The notes: a model not told the origin generated them from the sequence alone. A stretch of 39,605 nt of DNA from JBOHER01 sp050701115 (GCA_050701115.1 JBOHER010000048.1:1-39605), one strand, 5' to 3'. Shown: positions 24,644 through 33,376, numbered from the stretch's first letter. Translations and numbers: made by a program.

Positions 24644-25815
24644 CCTCCACGCTGATCACCGGCATCGGCGAGCTGACCACCAACGAACCCGAACTCGGCA
24701 AGCAGCGTGATGCGGCCGTGGTGATCGAGGGCGATCGCATCGCCTGGGTCGGCTCGCCCACCCAAGCGGGTCCCGCCGACAAGTGCGTCGATGTCGAGGG
24801 CAGGACGGTGCTTCCGGGCTGGGTGGATTCGCATACCCATCTGGTGTTCGGCGGCGATCGCACCGCCGAGTTCGAAGCCCGCATGGCGGGCCAGCGCTAC
24901 TCGGCGGGTGGCATCAAGCTGACCGTCTCGGCCACGCGAGCAGCGTCCGATCAGCAGCTCGCGGCCAACTTGCGCAGGCTCGTGAGGGAGGCGCGGCAGC
25001 AGGGAACCACCTACCTGGAAACGAAAACGGGCTACGGGCTCACGGTGGCCGACGAGGTCCGATCGGCGCGGATCGCCGCCGACGTCGCCGATCAGGTCAC
25101 GTTCCTCGGCGCGCACATCGTGCCCGATGACGCCGACCCAACGTCCTATGTAGACATGGTGACAGGCCCGATGCTGGATGGCGTCGCGCAGTACGTGCGG
25201 TGGGTGGACGTGTTCTGCGAGGAAGGCGCCTTCGACGCCGAGCAGTCCGCGCGGGTCCTGCGGGCCGCAGCCGAGCGTGGGCTCGGCGTGCGGGTACACG
25301 GCAACCAGCTCGGCAACGGCCCGGGTGTGCGGTTGGCCGTGCGCTGGGGTGCGGCCAGCGTGGACCACTGCTGCTACCTCGATCAGTCCGATGTGGACGC
25401 CTTGGCCGGTAGCTGGGATTCCGGTGCGGGCACGGTCGCGACGGTGCTGCCCGCCTGTGACCTGTCGACAAGAGGCCCGCTCGCGCCGGCCCGCGGGCTG
25501 ATCGATTCGGGTGCAGTTGTAGCCATTGCCAGCAACGCCAATCCGGGTAGCTCGTACACCACGTCGATGGCCTTCTGCGTCGCGACGGCCGTGTTGCAGA
25601 TGGGGTTGTCCATCGACGAAGCCGTCTGGGCGGCGACCAGAGGCGGGGCCATCGCCCTGCATGCGGACGCCGGCGACGGCGCGGTGGGCGTCATCCGCCC
25701 GGGCGCACGAGCCGACCTGCACGTGCTGGACGCGCCGTCGGCTGCCCACCTGGCCTACCGTCCGGGAGTCCCGTTGACCTGGGCGGTCTGGCGAGCGGGC
25801 GTGCGCGAGGTTTGA
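24640..25815 (+). CDS. hutI: Imidazolonepropionase
   Basis: 391 residues. It opens the imidazolone ring of imidazolonepropionate to give N-formimidoyl-L-glutamate. Amidohydrolase-fold metal ligands occur in WVDSHTHLVFGGDRTAEF, then KTGYGL, VRVHGNQLG, and ASNANPGSSYTTSM near the C-terminus, all typical of HutI. It is last in the hut operon; the stop is 10 bp from the stop of the convergent gene at 25826, with no obvious terminator. Confidence 0.96.
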   Translation: MTSTLITGIGELTTNEPELGKQRDAAVVIEGDRIAWVGSPTQAGPADKCVDVEGRTVLPGWVDSHTHLVFGGDRTAEFEARMAGQRYSAGGIKLTVSATRAASDQQLAANLRRLVREARQQGTTYLETKTGYGLTVADEVRSARIAADVADQVTFLGAHIVPDDADPTSYVDMVTGPMLDGVAQYVRWVDVFCEEGAFDAEQSARVLRAAAERGLGVRVHGNQLGNGPGVRLAVRWGAASVDHCCYLDQSDVDALAGSWDSGAGTVATVLPACDLSTRGPLAPARGLIDSGAVVAIASNANPGSSYTTSMAFCVATAVLQMGLSIDEAVWAATRGGAIALHADAGDGAVGVIRPGARADLHVLDAPSAAHLAYRPGVPLTWAVWRAGVREV

Positions 25816-25825
25816 CCGGTCGGGT

Positions 25826-26764
25826 CTACGCCGCGCTGGCGGTGAGCGCGTCGGCGATCGGGCCGAGGTCGGTCAGCACGCCGAGCCGCTTGGCTTCGGA
25901 GATGATGTCCGCGCGCACCGCAGGTGGCAGGGTTCGCGCCACGTCGGCCAGCACGCTCTGCGCGTCGGCAGGCAGCACCCTGGCGAAGGGCAGCAGCTCG
26001 GTCCACAGATTGTGATCGACCACGACCGTCGCCAGCGTGTCGATCAGTGCTCGGTCCTGTTCGGCGAGCAGCTCTGCGAGCTCCCCGACCAGGTGGTCAG
26101 GCAGCGAGCCGGCCCTCCCCAGCAGCACGGGCCAGAGGTTCTGTTCCGATGCCGCCATGAGCAGCCGGACCTGTCGCGATCGCGGAAGCAGGTCGATGAC
26201 AAGGGGAATAGCGGACGAATCCTCTACAACGAGCGCGATACGCAGCAGCGCGGCTTCGTCCAGTTCGGTGATGCAGGCGGCCAGCGGTTCCTCGGACAGA
26301 TAGCCGACGAACCGCCCGAGCGTGATCCAGTCCTGGCGAGCTGCCAGTTCGACGGCGACCGGTGCGATCAACTTCGGCGGCAGCGCGCTGATCACCGCGT
26401 GTGCCCGGCGCGGATCCAACTCTACCGCGACGTCAGCGAGGAAGGCCGGGGAGAGCCGTTTGGCCGTATCGGCGGCCTTGTCCGGGTCGATCAAACCGGC
26501 TACCCGTGCACACAGCAGCGGCCCGAACACCTTCTCGGCGATCCTGGCCAGTATCGGGCCCGGGAGGAGTTTCGCCGCAGCGCCCAACCGCTTGAGCGTT
26601 CCTGAGTCGGCGCCGAACAGTACGTCAGTGACCTGCTCGCGGAACAGGGCGAGGTCGGCGTCGCTGACCGAGTCAAGGACACCGAGCGAGTCGGGGTGTA
26701 CGCGCAGCAGCCGGGCGAGTTTGAGAACCTCGGCGCGGGTGTACGGCGATGCGGCGGCGGTCAC
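25826..26764 (-). CDS. Hypothetical helical-repeat protein
   Basis: 312 residues from GTG 26764, which overlaps the upstream gene's stop (GTGA). No signal peptide or membrane segment is clear. The sequence is almost wholly helical with repeated ~25-30-residue blocks ending in LP or LDP (AHAVISALPPKLIAPVAVEL, PLVIDLLPRSRQVRLLMAAS, LWTELLPFARVLPADAQSVL), resembling the N-terminal solenoid of MgtE transporters, but without the CBS or membrane domains. I do not recognise a characterised family. It is translationally coupled to the 72-residue protein before it. Confidence 0.75.
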   Translation of the reverse strand: MTAAASPYTRAEVLKLARLLRVHPDSLGVLDSVSDADLALFREQVTDVLFGADSGTLKRLGAAAKLLPGPILARIAEKVFGPLLCARVAGLIDPDKAADTAKRLSPAFLADVAVELDPRRAHAVISALPPKLIAPVAVELAARQDWITLGRFVGYLSEEPLAACITELDEAALLRIALVVEDSSAIPLVIDLLPRSRQVRLLMAASEQNLWPVLLGRAGSLPDHLVGELAELLAEQDRALIDTLATVVVDHNLWTELLPFARVLPADAQSVLADVARTLPPAVRADIISEAKRLGVLTDLGPIADALTASAA

Positions 26765-26979
26765 AGGCCGACCGCCTTGCGCACGGTGCCACGCAGCAGC
26801 GCGGGCACATACTTCAAGGCGGCTTCTGCCGCGTCGATGAGTTCGGCGGCTTGCTGTCTGCAGGTGCTGGCCAACGCGCCGGCGAGGGCCTGTTGATCCT
26901 TCGCGTCGAGCGCGGCGATGCCGGCAGGCAGCGGTCCGGTGATCTGCTCTGCCAGCGTGCGCGTGGCGTCAGTGCCCAT
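26761..26979 (-). CDS. Small hypothetical protein coupled to the helical-repeat protein
   Basis: 72 residues from ATG 26979, chosen because AAAGGGG lies 5 nt upstream; longer in-frame starts lack an SD. It is helical and Ala-rich (LDAKDQQALAGALASTCRQQ, then AAELIDAAEAALKYVPALLR). Its stop overlaps the next start, so both proteins are probably made together and may interact. Function unknown. Confidence 0.65.
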   Translation of the reverse strand: MGTDATRTLAEQITGPLPAGIAALDAKDQQALAGALASTCRQQAAELIDAAEAALKYVPALLRGTVRKAVGL

Positions 26980-27053
26980 CGGACCCCTTTCGTCACCCGC
27001 GTTGTCAGGCGTTGCTAACCGATCCTCGGTGACCCGCACGTGAACCGCAAGCG

Positions 27054-27215
27054 TCAAGGCCGAAGGCCCGCAGCACGCGCGATCTTGTGGTTGGCGCCCA
27101 TGAGCAACTGTCGTTGGATGCGGCTTTCAATCCGGAACGCCGCGCGGGGCGAGATGTGCCTGGTCCGGCCCAACAGCGCCTTGGTCGCGGCAACCGCATC
27201 GGGCGAGCGGGTCAT
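27054..27215 (-). pseudogene. C-terminal remnant of an enoyl-CoA hydratase/isomerase
   Basis: The minus-strand frame ending at TGA 27054 encodes MTRSPDAVAATKALL, then ISPRAAFRIESRIQRQLLMG and ANHKIARAAG. This matches the last ~55 residues of crotonase-family proteins ('rSPdAv.atK.ll......ea...E...q..ll.s.n..eg'). The catalytic domain (oxyanion-hole and Glu motifs) is absent upstream; a different small gene lies there instead. It is probably the tail of a gene removed by deletion. Confidence 0.55.
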
Positions 27216-27263
27216 CAGCAAGGCTACTCGGCAGTAGTCATCAGCAAGCGGTCGTCGGGTAAC

Positions 27264-27431
27264 TCACTCCCGGCCGCGGATGATCGTCGGCGCGTAGTCG
27301 TCCTCGTCGACCCTGGGCACTGGCAGCTCGGGGATGTCGTGCGCGGGCTCGGTGACCGGACCGGGTGCGGCCCGCTGTGGCGTGGTTACCGTGGGTCGCA
27401 CTTCCCGGCGCTCGGCGCTCATGTTGATCAC
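27264..27431 (-). CDS. 55-residue hypothetical protein
   Basis: GTG 27431 has AAGGAG 7 nt upstream, and a second in-frame ATG follows three codons later. The product is hydrophilic: a basic start (MSAERREVRPTV), a Pro-rich middle (APGPVTEPAHDIPELPVP), and an acidic end (RVDEDDYAPTIIRGRE). No Cys, no membrane segment. It lies between the two-component system and the crotonase remnant, with which it shares the reading frame across a TGA. No family recognised. Confidence 0.5.
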   Translation of the reverse strand: MINMSAERREVRPTVTTPQRAAPGPVTEPAHDIPELPVPRVDEDDYAPTIIRGRE

Positions 27432-27541
27432 TTGACGCTCCTTTCCAGTCGTCTCGGATACTCGTCGGTTACCCGGTTAGTCCCGCGTCATGGGGTGCGC
27501 GTTACGCCAAACGCGCCGAACCCGTCCATCGAGCGATACGG

Positions 27542-28219
27542 TTACGGAGAGCGACACCAGCGATAGCGACGCTCGGGCCGCCCGGTACCGCCGTAGCGCA
27601 GGCGTACCTCGACGCGGCCGGTGTCCACGAAATGTTCGAGGTATCGCCGCGCGCTGACCCGCGACAGTTCGGCACGCGCAGCACACTCGGCAGCGGACAG
27701 ATCGCCGTCCACGTCACGCACCACCCGCTCCACCAGTTCGGCGGTCTGCTGCGTCAAACCCTTGGGCAGCGGGGAGGCCCCCCGTGGCCGCGACCCGAAC
27801 ACCTGATCCACGTCGGCCTGCGCCGCCTCGGACAGGGTGCCGAGCTTGGCATGCAGCGAGGCGAAATGCCGCAACTGGTCGTACAGCGCCCCATAGGTGA
27901 ACGGTTTGATCAGATAGTGCAGCACGCCGCCGCGCATCGCGCCGCGCACGGTGTCCACGTCGTTGGCCGCGCTGATCACGATGACATCGGTCTCCTGGCC
28001 GGGGCCACCTCGAATACGGCGTAGCACAGCCAAGCCGTCCATGTCCGGCAGGTAGATGTCCAGCAGCACCAGGTCGGGCCGCAGCTCGTCGACCATGCGC
28101 AGGGCATCTGCGCCGGTGTGGGCGACGCCTGCCACCGCGAATCCGGGTGTCTTCGCGACGTAGCCGCTGTGCACCTTGGCGACCATGAAGTCGTCATCCA
28201 CGACGAGAACCCTGATCAT
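27542..28219 (-). CDS. Response regulator, CitB/DctR-type
   Basis: 225 residues. The receiver domain (1-120) has the acidic pocket D8-D10, phospho-acceptor D54 in LVLLDIYLPD, S83 and K105. A C-terminal helix-turn-helix (about 155-215: AECAARAELSRVSARRYLEH) binds DNA. ATG 28219 overlaps the kinase stop (ATGA). CitB/DctR-type regulators respond to di- or tricarboxylates; here the target is probably the divergent tct operon. The last residues (YGGTGRPERRYRW) are typical of the family. Confidence 0.94.
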   Translation of the reverse strand: MIRVLVVDDDFMVAKVHSGYVAKTPGFAVAGVAHTGADALRMVDELRPDLVLLDIYLPDMDGLAVLRRIRGGPGQETDVIVISAANDVDTVRGAMRGGVLHYLIKPFTYGALYDQLRHFASLHAKLGTLSEAAQADVDQVFGSRPRGASPLPKGLTQQTAELVERVVRDVDGDLSAAECAARAELSRVSARRYLEHFVDTGRVEVRLRYGGTGRPERRYRWCRSP

Positions 28220-29802
28220 GCCCGCGCCTCGGGGCCGATCGGCAGGGTAGCGGTGAACACGGCGCCGTCGGCGTTGTGCACCGACACCGAACCGCCCCGG
28301 CGCACGCAGGCCTGCCTGGTCAACGCGAGCCCGAGACCGCGCTGCCCGCCCTGTTCGGCCGCCTTGGTGGTGAAGCCGTGCCGGAAAACCTCCTCCGCGA
28401 TCTCCGGTGCCACACCGGGCCCAGAATCCCGAACGACCACCCGCACCTCGGTGTCCGTCTGCTTGAGGTCGACCTCGATCCAGCCCACGCCATCCGCGCA
28501 GCGGTGCCCGCGCAGCGCGTCCAGCGCGTTGTCCACCAGGTTCCCCAGCACGGTCACCAGATCGGCGGACACGGGTTCGGCGACCTCGCCGATGCGGCTG
28601 CCGTCGGACAGCCGCAGTCCGACGCCCTGCTCGGCTGCGAGGCTGGCCTTGGCGATCAGCAGGGCCGCGACCGCCGAGTCGCCGATCTTGGCTCCGACCT
28701 CGGCTTGCCATTGATCGCGGGAGGCACTCACCCTGCTGACGTACCTGCTCACTTCGTCGTACTCGCCGAGCTCGATCAGTCCGGCGATGGTGTGCAGGCG
28801 ATTGCTGAACTCGTGCGCTTGCGCGCGCAGCGTGTCCGTGGTGTTCCTGTTGGCGTCGAGTTGATCCTGCAGCCGCACCACTTCGGTGCGATCCCGGAGC
28901 GTGACCACCGCGCCGAGCACGCGGTCGTCCCACCTGATCGGCATTCGGTTCATGATCAGCACCTTGCCTCGTCGCAGCCCGATCTGGTCGGCGCCGGTCA
29001 CCTTGCCGGTGAGCACGTCCACCACGCGCTCGTTGAGGTCGAGTTCTTCCACCGTGCGCCCGACGGCGTCGTCCCGCAGCGCCAGCAGCGCCTTGGCGTG
29101 GTCGTTGACCAGGGTGATTCGGTGCTGCTGGTCGATGCCGACGACGCCCTCCTTGATGCCGTGCAGCATGGCCTCGCGGTGTTCGACGAGCCCGGTGATC
29201 TCACTCGGCTCGAGGCCGAGGGTCTGCCGCTTCACCCACCAGGCCAGCCACAGTGAGCCTGCCACCCCGAGCGTGGTGGCGACGCCGAGCAGCATGACCA
29301 GGTTGGCAGGCGAGTCGATCAGGGTCTGCCACGCGCTCGGCTGCTCCTGGCCGGCGACCGCGAACCCGATGATCTGCTCATCGTCACCGATCACCGGAAC
29401 GTGCGCGACGACCGAAGCGCCTACCTCGCCGACCCATGACCTGCCCTGGGCGACGGTGCTCCCGCCCAGCGGCAGCGGCTCGCCTGTTTGATCGGGATCC
29501 TGCGAGGTCAACACCACCCGGTCCGGCCGGGCGATGATGACGAAGCTGGCGCCGGATACGGCGCGCGCGGTTTCGGCGATCGGGTCGATCGTCTCGTGCT
29601 GCTTGGGGTCGGCCAGCAGGTCGCGCAAGCTCTCATTGGCCGCGATGCTCTCGGCGAGTCCCAGCATGCGCCTGCCTTCGGTGGCGCGGAACGATGCGCC
29701 TGCCTGGGCCACGCTCACCGCTGCCACCGCGGCCAGCAACACGAGGACGATCAGCAGCTGCAACGCAAGGAGCTGGCGGGCGAGCGAGCCCTTCTTGCCC
29801 AC
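28216..29802 (-). CDS. Sensor histidine kinase, CitA/DcuS-type
   Basis: 528 residues from GTG 29802, with AGGAGG 8 nt upstream (GTG 29811 is too close to that SD). First membrane helix LLALQLLIVLVLLAAVAAVS, an extracytoplasmic PAS-type sensor domain of about 130 residues (FVIIARPDRVVLTSQDPDQT), a second helix (LVMLLGVATTLGVAGSLWLA), a cytoplasmic PAS domain (VVGIDQQHRITLVND), then the HEFSNRLHTIAGLIELGEY dimerisation helix with the phospho-acceptor His and a HATPase with DNALDAL and GPGVAPE. This is the layout of citrate / C4-dicarboxylate sensors. The likely signal is the substrate of TctCBA. Confidence 0.94.
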   Translation of the reverse strand: MGKKGSLARQLLALQLLIVLVLLAAVAAVSVAQAGASFRATEGRRMLGLAESIAANESLRDLLADPKQHETIDPIAETARAVSGASFVIIARPDRVVLTSQDPDQTGEPLPLGGSTVAQGRSWVGEVGASVVAHVPVIGDDEQIIGFAVAGQEQPSAWQTLIDSPANLVMLLGVATTLGVAGSLWLAWWVKRQTLGLEPSEITGLVEHREAMLHGIKEGVVGIDQQHRITLVNDHAKALLALRDDAVGRTVEELDLNERVVDVLTGKVTGADQIGLRRGKVLIMNRMPIRWDDRVLGAVVTLRDRTEVVRLQDQLDANRNTTDTLRAQAHEFSNRLHTIAGLIELGEYDEVSRYVSRVSASRDQWQAEVGAKIGDSAVAALLIAKASLAAEQGVGLRLSDGSRIGEVAEPVSADLVTVLGNLVDNALDALRGHRCADGVGWIEVDLKQTDTEVRVVVRDSGPGVAPEIAEEVFRHGFTTKAAEQGGQRGLGLALTRQACVRRGGSVSVHNADGAVFTATLPIGPEARA

Positions 29803-30008
29803 CGGTCTCACCTCCTGGCCTCTTTGCCTGGCTCACAGTGTGACCTGCGGCTTGCCGCGATGGACACCGGAGGAGGTGTGAACACAACGACCACAACGAA
29901 CGCAGCGGCCGCAAGGCAGACACGGCGCCCGGCGACACCTCACCATTCGAAGCACTCAGTGCTAGTTCCAACGCATAGCGCTCTCAACGAGGAGAGGTAG
30001 GGATCACA
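29803..30008. promoter_or_regulatory. Divergent control region between the two-component system and tctCBA
   Basis: About 200 bp without a convincing gene. It holds a direct repeat CACAACGA at 29883-29890 and 29892-29899 (9-bp spacing) that could be a response-regulator site, and an SD AGGAGAGG just before the tctC GTG. The promoters themselves are not distinct. Confidence 0.4.
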
Positions 30009-31010
30009 GTGCGGACATCCCATGGGAGGCTGCGCAAGCTGCTCGCGACGGTGGTCGCGATTGCCGCTACGGCAACCCTGTCGGCCTGTAACGCGGCGGG
30101 TGGCGCCGCCGGTGACGCGGACAAGATCACCGGCTTGCGGATGCTGGTGCCCAACACGCCTGGTGGTGGCTACGACATCACGGCCCGCACCGCGGCGAAG
30201 GTCATGGAGGAAACCGAGGTCGCCCGCAACGTCGAGGTGTTCAACCTTCCTGGTGCGGGCGGCACGGTGGGCCTTGGCCGGCTGGTCAACGAGAAGGGCA
30301 ACGGCAAGCTCGCCATGCAGATGGGGCTGGGCGTGGTCGGTAGCGTCTACACCAACTCCTCGCCATCGACGCTGGCTGACACCACGCCGATCGCCCGGCT
30401 GATCGAAGAGCCGGACATCATCGTGGTGTCGAAGGATTCCCGCTACACCGAACTCGAGCAGCTGATCGCGGACTGGAAGGCCGACCCCGGTTCGGTTCCG
30501 GTCGGTGGTGGTTCCTCGCCGGGTGGACCCGACCATCTGGCGCCGATGCTGGTCGCCAAGGCCATCGGACTGGATCCCAAGAAGGTCAACTACGTGCCGT
30601 TCGACGGCGGCGGCGAGCTGCTGGCCTCGGTGCTCGGTAACAAGGTTGCTTTCGGGGTCTCCGGGCTCGGCGAGTACATCGACCAGATCGAAGCAGGCGA
30701 GCTGCGAGTGCTCGCGGTGACCGGCCCGGAGCGGGTGGACGGTGTGGACGCGCCGACCCTGACCGAGGTGGGTGTGGACGTCGAGTTCACCAACTGGCGT
30801 GGCGTGGTCGCCCCGCCGGGAATCAGCGACGCCGACCGGCAGGCCTTGATCGACGCCTACACCGCCATGCACGGCTCCCCGCAGTGGCAGGAGGCGCTGG
30901 CCCGCAACGGGTGGGACGACGCGTTCCTTACCGGCGATGAGTTCGGTGCGTTCATGCAGTCCGAAACCGATCGGGTCGGCTCGGTGCTCAAGGAGCTGGG
31001 GCTGGCATGA
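30009..31010 (+). CDS. tctC: Tripartite tricarboxylate transporter, substrate-binding lipoprotein
   Basis: 333 residues from GTG 30009 (AGGAGAGG upstream). A lipoprotein signal peptide ends in the lipobox LSAC (Cys about 27), so the protein is anchored outside the membrane. The mature part is a Bug-type solute receptor: MLVPNTPGGGYDITARTAAK, NLPGAGGTVGLGRL, GGSSPGGPDHLAP, VPFDGGGELLASVLGNKVAF, LRVLAVTGPERV. It captures an organic carboxylate for TctAB. The substrate is unknown; several of these receptors bind citrate, tricarballylate or aromatic acids. Confidence 0.95.
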   Translation: MRTSHGRLRKLLATVVAIAATATLSACNAAGGAAGDADKITGLRMLVPNTPGGGYDITARTAAKVMEETEVARNVEVFNLPGAGGTVGLGRLVNEKGNGKLAMQMGLGVVGSVYTNSSPSTLADTTPIARLIEEPDIIVVSKDSRYTELEQLIADWKADPGSVPVGGGSSPGGPDHLAPMLVAKAIGLDPKKVNYVPFDGGGELLASVLGNKVAFGVSGLGEYIDQIEAGELRVLAVTGPERVDGVDAPTLTEVGVDVEFTNWRGVVAPPGISDADRQALIDAYTAMHGSPQWQEALARNGWDDAFLTGDEFGAFMQSETDRVGSVLKELGLA

Positions 31011-31543
31011 GCCAACAGAGCATGAGCCGGCAGAGCAAGCCGTCCGCTGCGACGCGCTGGTTGCGTGCGCATTCCGAACTCGGGCTCGTCGCCTTCCTGA
31101 CCGGGCTGGGCGCGCTGGTGCTGTTCGACGCGGCCACCATGGCCTCGCACTTCACCCAGCGCGGCCCGGTCGGGCCGAAGGCGGTTCCGGTGGTGGTCGG
31201 TGTGCTGCTACTGGTCATCGCGGCCGCCCTGGCCGTCGATGTGCTGCGCGGGGGCAAGGGTGAGGCGGAGGCAGGGGAGGACATCGACCTGTCCACGCCG
31301 CCCGAGTGGCGGACCGTGCTGCTACTCGGCGCGGCGTTCGTCGCCAACATCGTGTTGATCGACTTCGTTGGCTTCCCGATCGCGGGTGCGATCTTGTTCT
31401 GGGGCTCGGCCTATGCGCTGGGCAGCAGGCACCCGGTCCGTGACCCGCTCGTCTCGATCGCACTCTCCGTGCTCACGTACCTGATGTTCGTGAACCTGCT
31501 CGGCGTGGCATTGCCTGCCGGTCCGTTGGCGGGGGTGATCTGA
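31007..31543 (+). CDS. tctB: Tripartite tricarboxylate transporter, small membrane subunit
   Basis: 178 residues; overlaps tctC by 4 bp (ATGA). Four membrane helices: LGLVAFLTGLGALVLFDAA, AVPVVVGVLLLVIAAALAVD, TVLLLGAAFVANIVLIDFVG, and PLVSIALSVLTYLMFVNLLG. The FxxRGPVGPKAVP-like segment between helices 1 and 2 and the 'GFPIAGAILFW' segment are typical of TctB. It forms the membrane complex with TctA. Confidence 0.94.
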   Translation: MSQQSMSRQSKPSAATRWLRAHSELGLVAFLTGLGALVLFDAATMASHFTQRGPVGPKAVPVVVGVLLLVIAAALAVDVLRGGKGEAEAGEDIDLSTPPEWRTVLLLGAAFVANIVLIDFVGFPIAGAILFWGSAYALGSRHPVRDPLVSIALSVLTYLMFVNLLGVALPAGPLAGVI

Positions 31544-31544
31544 G

Positions 31545-33074
31545 ATGGATGTGCTGAACGATCTGCTTCAAGGGTTCGGCACCGCGCTGACCCCGACCCA
31601 CCTGTTGTTCGCCGCCATCGGCGTGCTGCTGGGCACCGCGATCGGGGTGCTGCCCGGCATCGGGCCTGCGATGGCGGTCGCACTGCTTCTGCCGGTCACC
31701 TACAGCATGGAGCCGACCGGGGCGTTCATCATGTTCGCCGGCATCTACTACGGCGGCATGTTCGGTGGATCGACCACAGCGATCCTGCTCAATGTCCCCG
31801 GCACACCCGACTCGGTGGTCACCGCGCTCGAGGGTCATCCGATGGCGAAGCAGGGCCGGGGCGCGCAAGCCCTCGCCGCCGCGGCGATCGGCAACTTCGT
31901 CGGTGCCATGACGGGAACGATCTTGCTGGTCCTGCTGGCTCCAATGGTGGCCGGCTTCGCGGTGAACATCGGTGCGCCCGACTTCTTCGCGATCATGCTG
32001 CTGGCGTTCATCGCGGTGACCTCGGTGCTCGGAAGTTCACGGGTGCGGGGGTTCGCCTCCCTGGCCGTCGGCCTCACGCTCGGCCTGGTCGGTTTGGACC
32101 CGATGACAGGTCAGCAGCGACTCACCTTCGGCTCGCTGCATCTGGCCGACGGCATCGACGTCGTCATCATCGCGGTTGGCTTGTTCGCCGTCGGTGAGGC
32201 GCTGTGGGTCGCCGCGCACCTACGCCGCACGTCTGGCAGGCCCATTCCGGTCGGCCGTCCGTGGCTGAGCAAGCAGGATGTGCGTCGGTCGTGGAAATCC
32301 TGGGTGCGCGGTCCGATGATCGGTTACCCGTTCGGTGTGGCGCCGATGGGCGGTGCGGACATCCCTACCTTCCTGTCCTATGTGACGGAGAAGCGATTGT
32401 CCAAGCACCGCAAGGAATTCGGTAAGGGCGCGATCGAGGGGCTGGCCGGTCCCGAGTCGGCGGCCAGTGCGTCGGCGGCAGGCACGCTGACCTCGATGCT
32501 CGCTCTTGGGCTGCCGACCACGGCGATCGCAGCGGTGATGCTGGCGGCCTTCCAGCAGTACGGCATCCAGCCGGGTCCGCTGTTGTTCCAGCGTGAGTCG
32601 GAGCTGGTGTGGGCGTTGATCGCCAGCATGTTCATCGGTATGGCGCTGCTGCTGGTGCTGAACCTGCCGCTGGCGCCGATGTGGGCCAAGTTGCTGCGGA
32701 TTCCCCGGCCCTACCTGTATGCGGGGATTCTGTTCTTCGCCACTGTCGGGGCGTATGCGGTCAGCGGTGATGTTGTCGATCTGGTGATGCTGTTGATCAT
32801 CGGCGTCATCGGCTTCGTGATGCGGCGCTTCGGGCTGCCGGTGCTGCCCGCGCTCATCGGGTTCATCCTCGGGCCGAGTGCCGAGCAGCAGCTGCGCAGG
32901 GCGCTGCAGATCAGTGACGGTCAGCTGGGCGGTCTGGTGGACACCGCGTTCTCGGTGACCGCGTACGTGATCATCGCGTTGATCCTGCTGTGGCCGTTGG
33001 TCCGCCGGTTGCTGCCGCGGCGCACCCCGCGTGACCCCGAGCCCGTCCGGGAGAAGGAGTCCGTGGACGCCTGA
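31545..33074 (+). CDS. tctA: Tripartite tricarboxylate transporter, large membrane subunit
   Basis: 509 residues with about 11-12 membrane helices. The duplicated family motif is present: GTAIGVLPGIGPAMAVALLL at the N-terminus and a related SMLALGLPTTAIAAVMLAAF in the second half, plus YYGGMFGGSTTAILLNVPGT and GPESAASASAAGTL. It starts 1 bp after the tctB stop. It carries the Na+- or H+-coupled uptake of the ligand delivered by TctC. A strong terminator follows at 33088. Confidence 0.96.
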   Translation: MDVLNDLLQGFGTALTPTHLLFAAIGVLLGTAIGVLPGIGPAMAVALLLPVTYSMEPTGAFIMFAGIYYGGMFGGSTTAILLNVPGTPDSVVTALEGHPMAKQGRGAQALAAAAIGNFVGAMTGTILLVLLAPMVAGFAVNIGAPDFFAIMLLAFIAVTSVLGSSRVRGFASLAVGLTLGLVGLDPMTGQQRLTFGSLHLADGIDVVIIAVGLFAVGEALWVAAHLRRTSGRPIPVGRPWLSKQDVRRSWKSWVRGPMIGYPFGVAPMGGADIPTFLSYVTEKRLSKHRKEFGKGAIEGLAGPESAASASAAGTLTSMLALGLPTTAIAAVMLAAFQQYGIQPGPLLFQRESELVWALIASMFIGMALLLVLNLPLAPMWAKLLRIPRPYLYAGILFFATVGAYAVSGDVVDLVMLLIIGVIGFVMRRFGLPVLPALIGFILGPSAEQQLRRALQISDGQLGGLVDTAFSVTAYVIIALILLWPLVRRLLPRRTPRDPEPVREKESVDA

Positions 33075-33087
33075 TCGGTCACCAAGA

Positions 33088-33124
33088 CAGGGGCACTTCG
33101 CTTGCCGAGGTGCCCCTGCCTTTT
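33088..33124 (+). terminator. Rho-independent terminator of tctCBA
   Basis: CAGGGGCACTTCG and CGAGGTGCCCCTG pair as a 13-bp stem with one G-U around a 5-nt loop, followed by CC and TTTT (33121-33124). Confidence 0.9.
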
Positions 33125-33131
33125 GGTCGGA

Positions 33132-33326
33132 CTGACCTATCCGCAGTACCTGGTCATGTTGGTGCTCTGGGAGCGCGGCGAGATCTCGATCAAGGAGCTC
33201 GGCGGTGCGCTTCGGCTCGACTCGGGAACCCTGTCGCACCTGGTCAAGAGGCTCGAGGCGGCCGGGCTGGATCACAACAAGGAAAGGGAACTCGATGAAC
33301 CAACATCGACGTGGGATTCGAGGTGA
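33132..33326 (+). pseudogene. MarR/OhrR-like regulator remnant, truncated at both ends
   Basis: LTYPQYLVMLVLWERGEISI, then KELGGALRLDSGTLSHLVKR and LEAAGL are unmistakable MarR/OhrR winged-helix sequence (OhrR proteins carry 'LTYPQYLVMLVLWE'). The N-terminal ~35 residues, including the redox Cys of OhrR, are missing: the homology starts 7 bp after the T-run of the tctA terminator. After GLDHNKERELDEPTS the wing and C-terminal helices are lost and the frame ends. No start codon with an SD is available, so it is unlikely to be functional. Confidence 0.75.
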
Positions 33327-33343
33327 CCGGCGCCAGCTGAGAG

Positions 33344-33376
33344 TGCAACTAGTTGCATAGGCGTCGCGTTGCATAG
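33344..33376. promoter_or_regulatory. Candidate PadR operator
   Basis: TGCAACTAGTTGCA (33344-33357) is a perfect 14-bp palindrome. Its right half GTTGCATAG (33352-33360) recurs at 33368-33376, 16 bp on. It lies 13-45 bp before the padR ATG, consistent with autorepression. Confidence 0.65.

Noticed and set aside
24142..25749. 535-residue open frame on the minus strand
   Set aside because: Antisense to hutF/hutI, which have complete catalytic motifs; no domain of its own.
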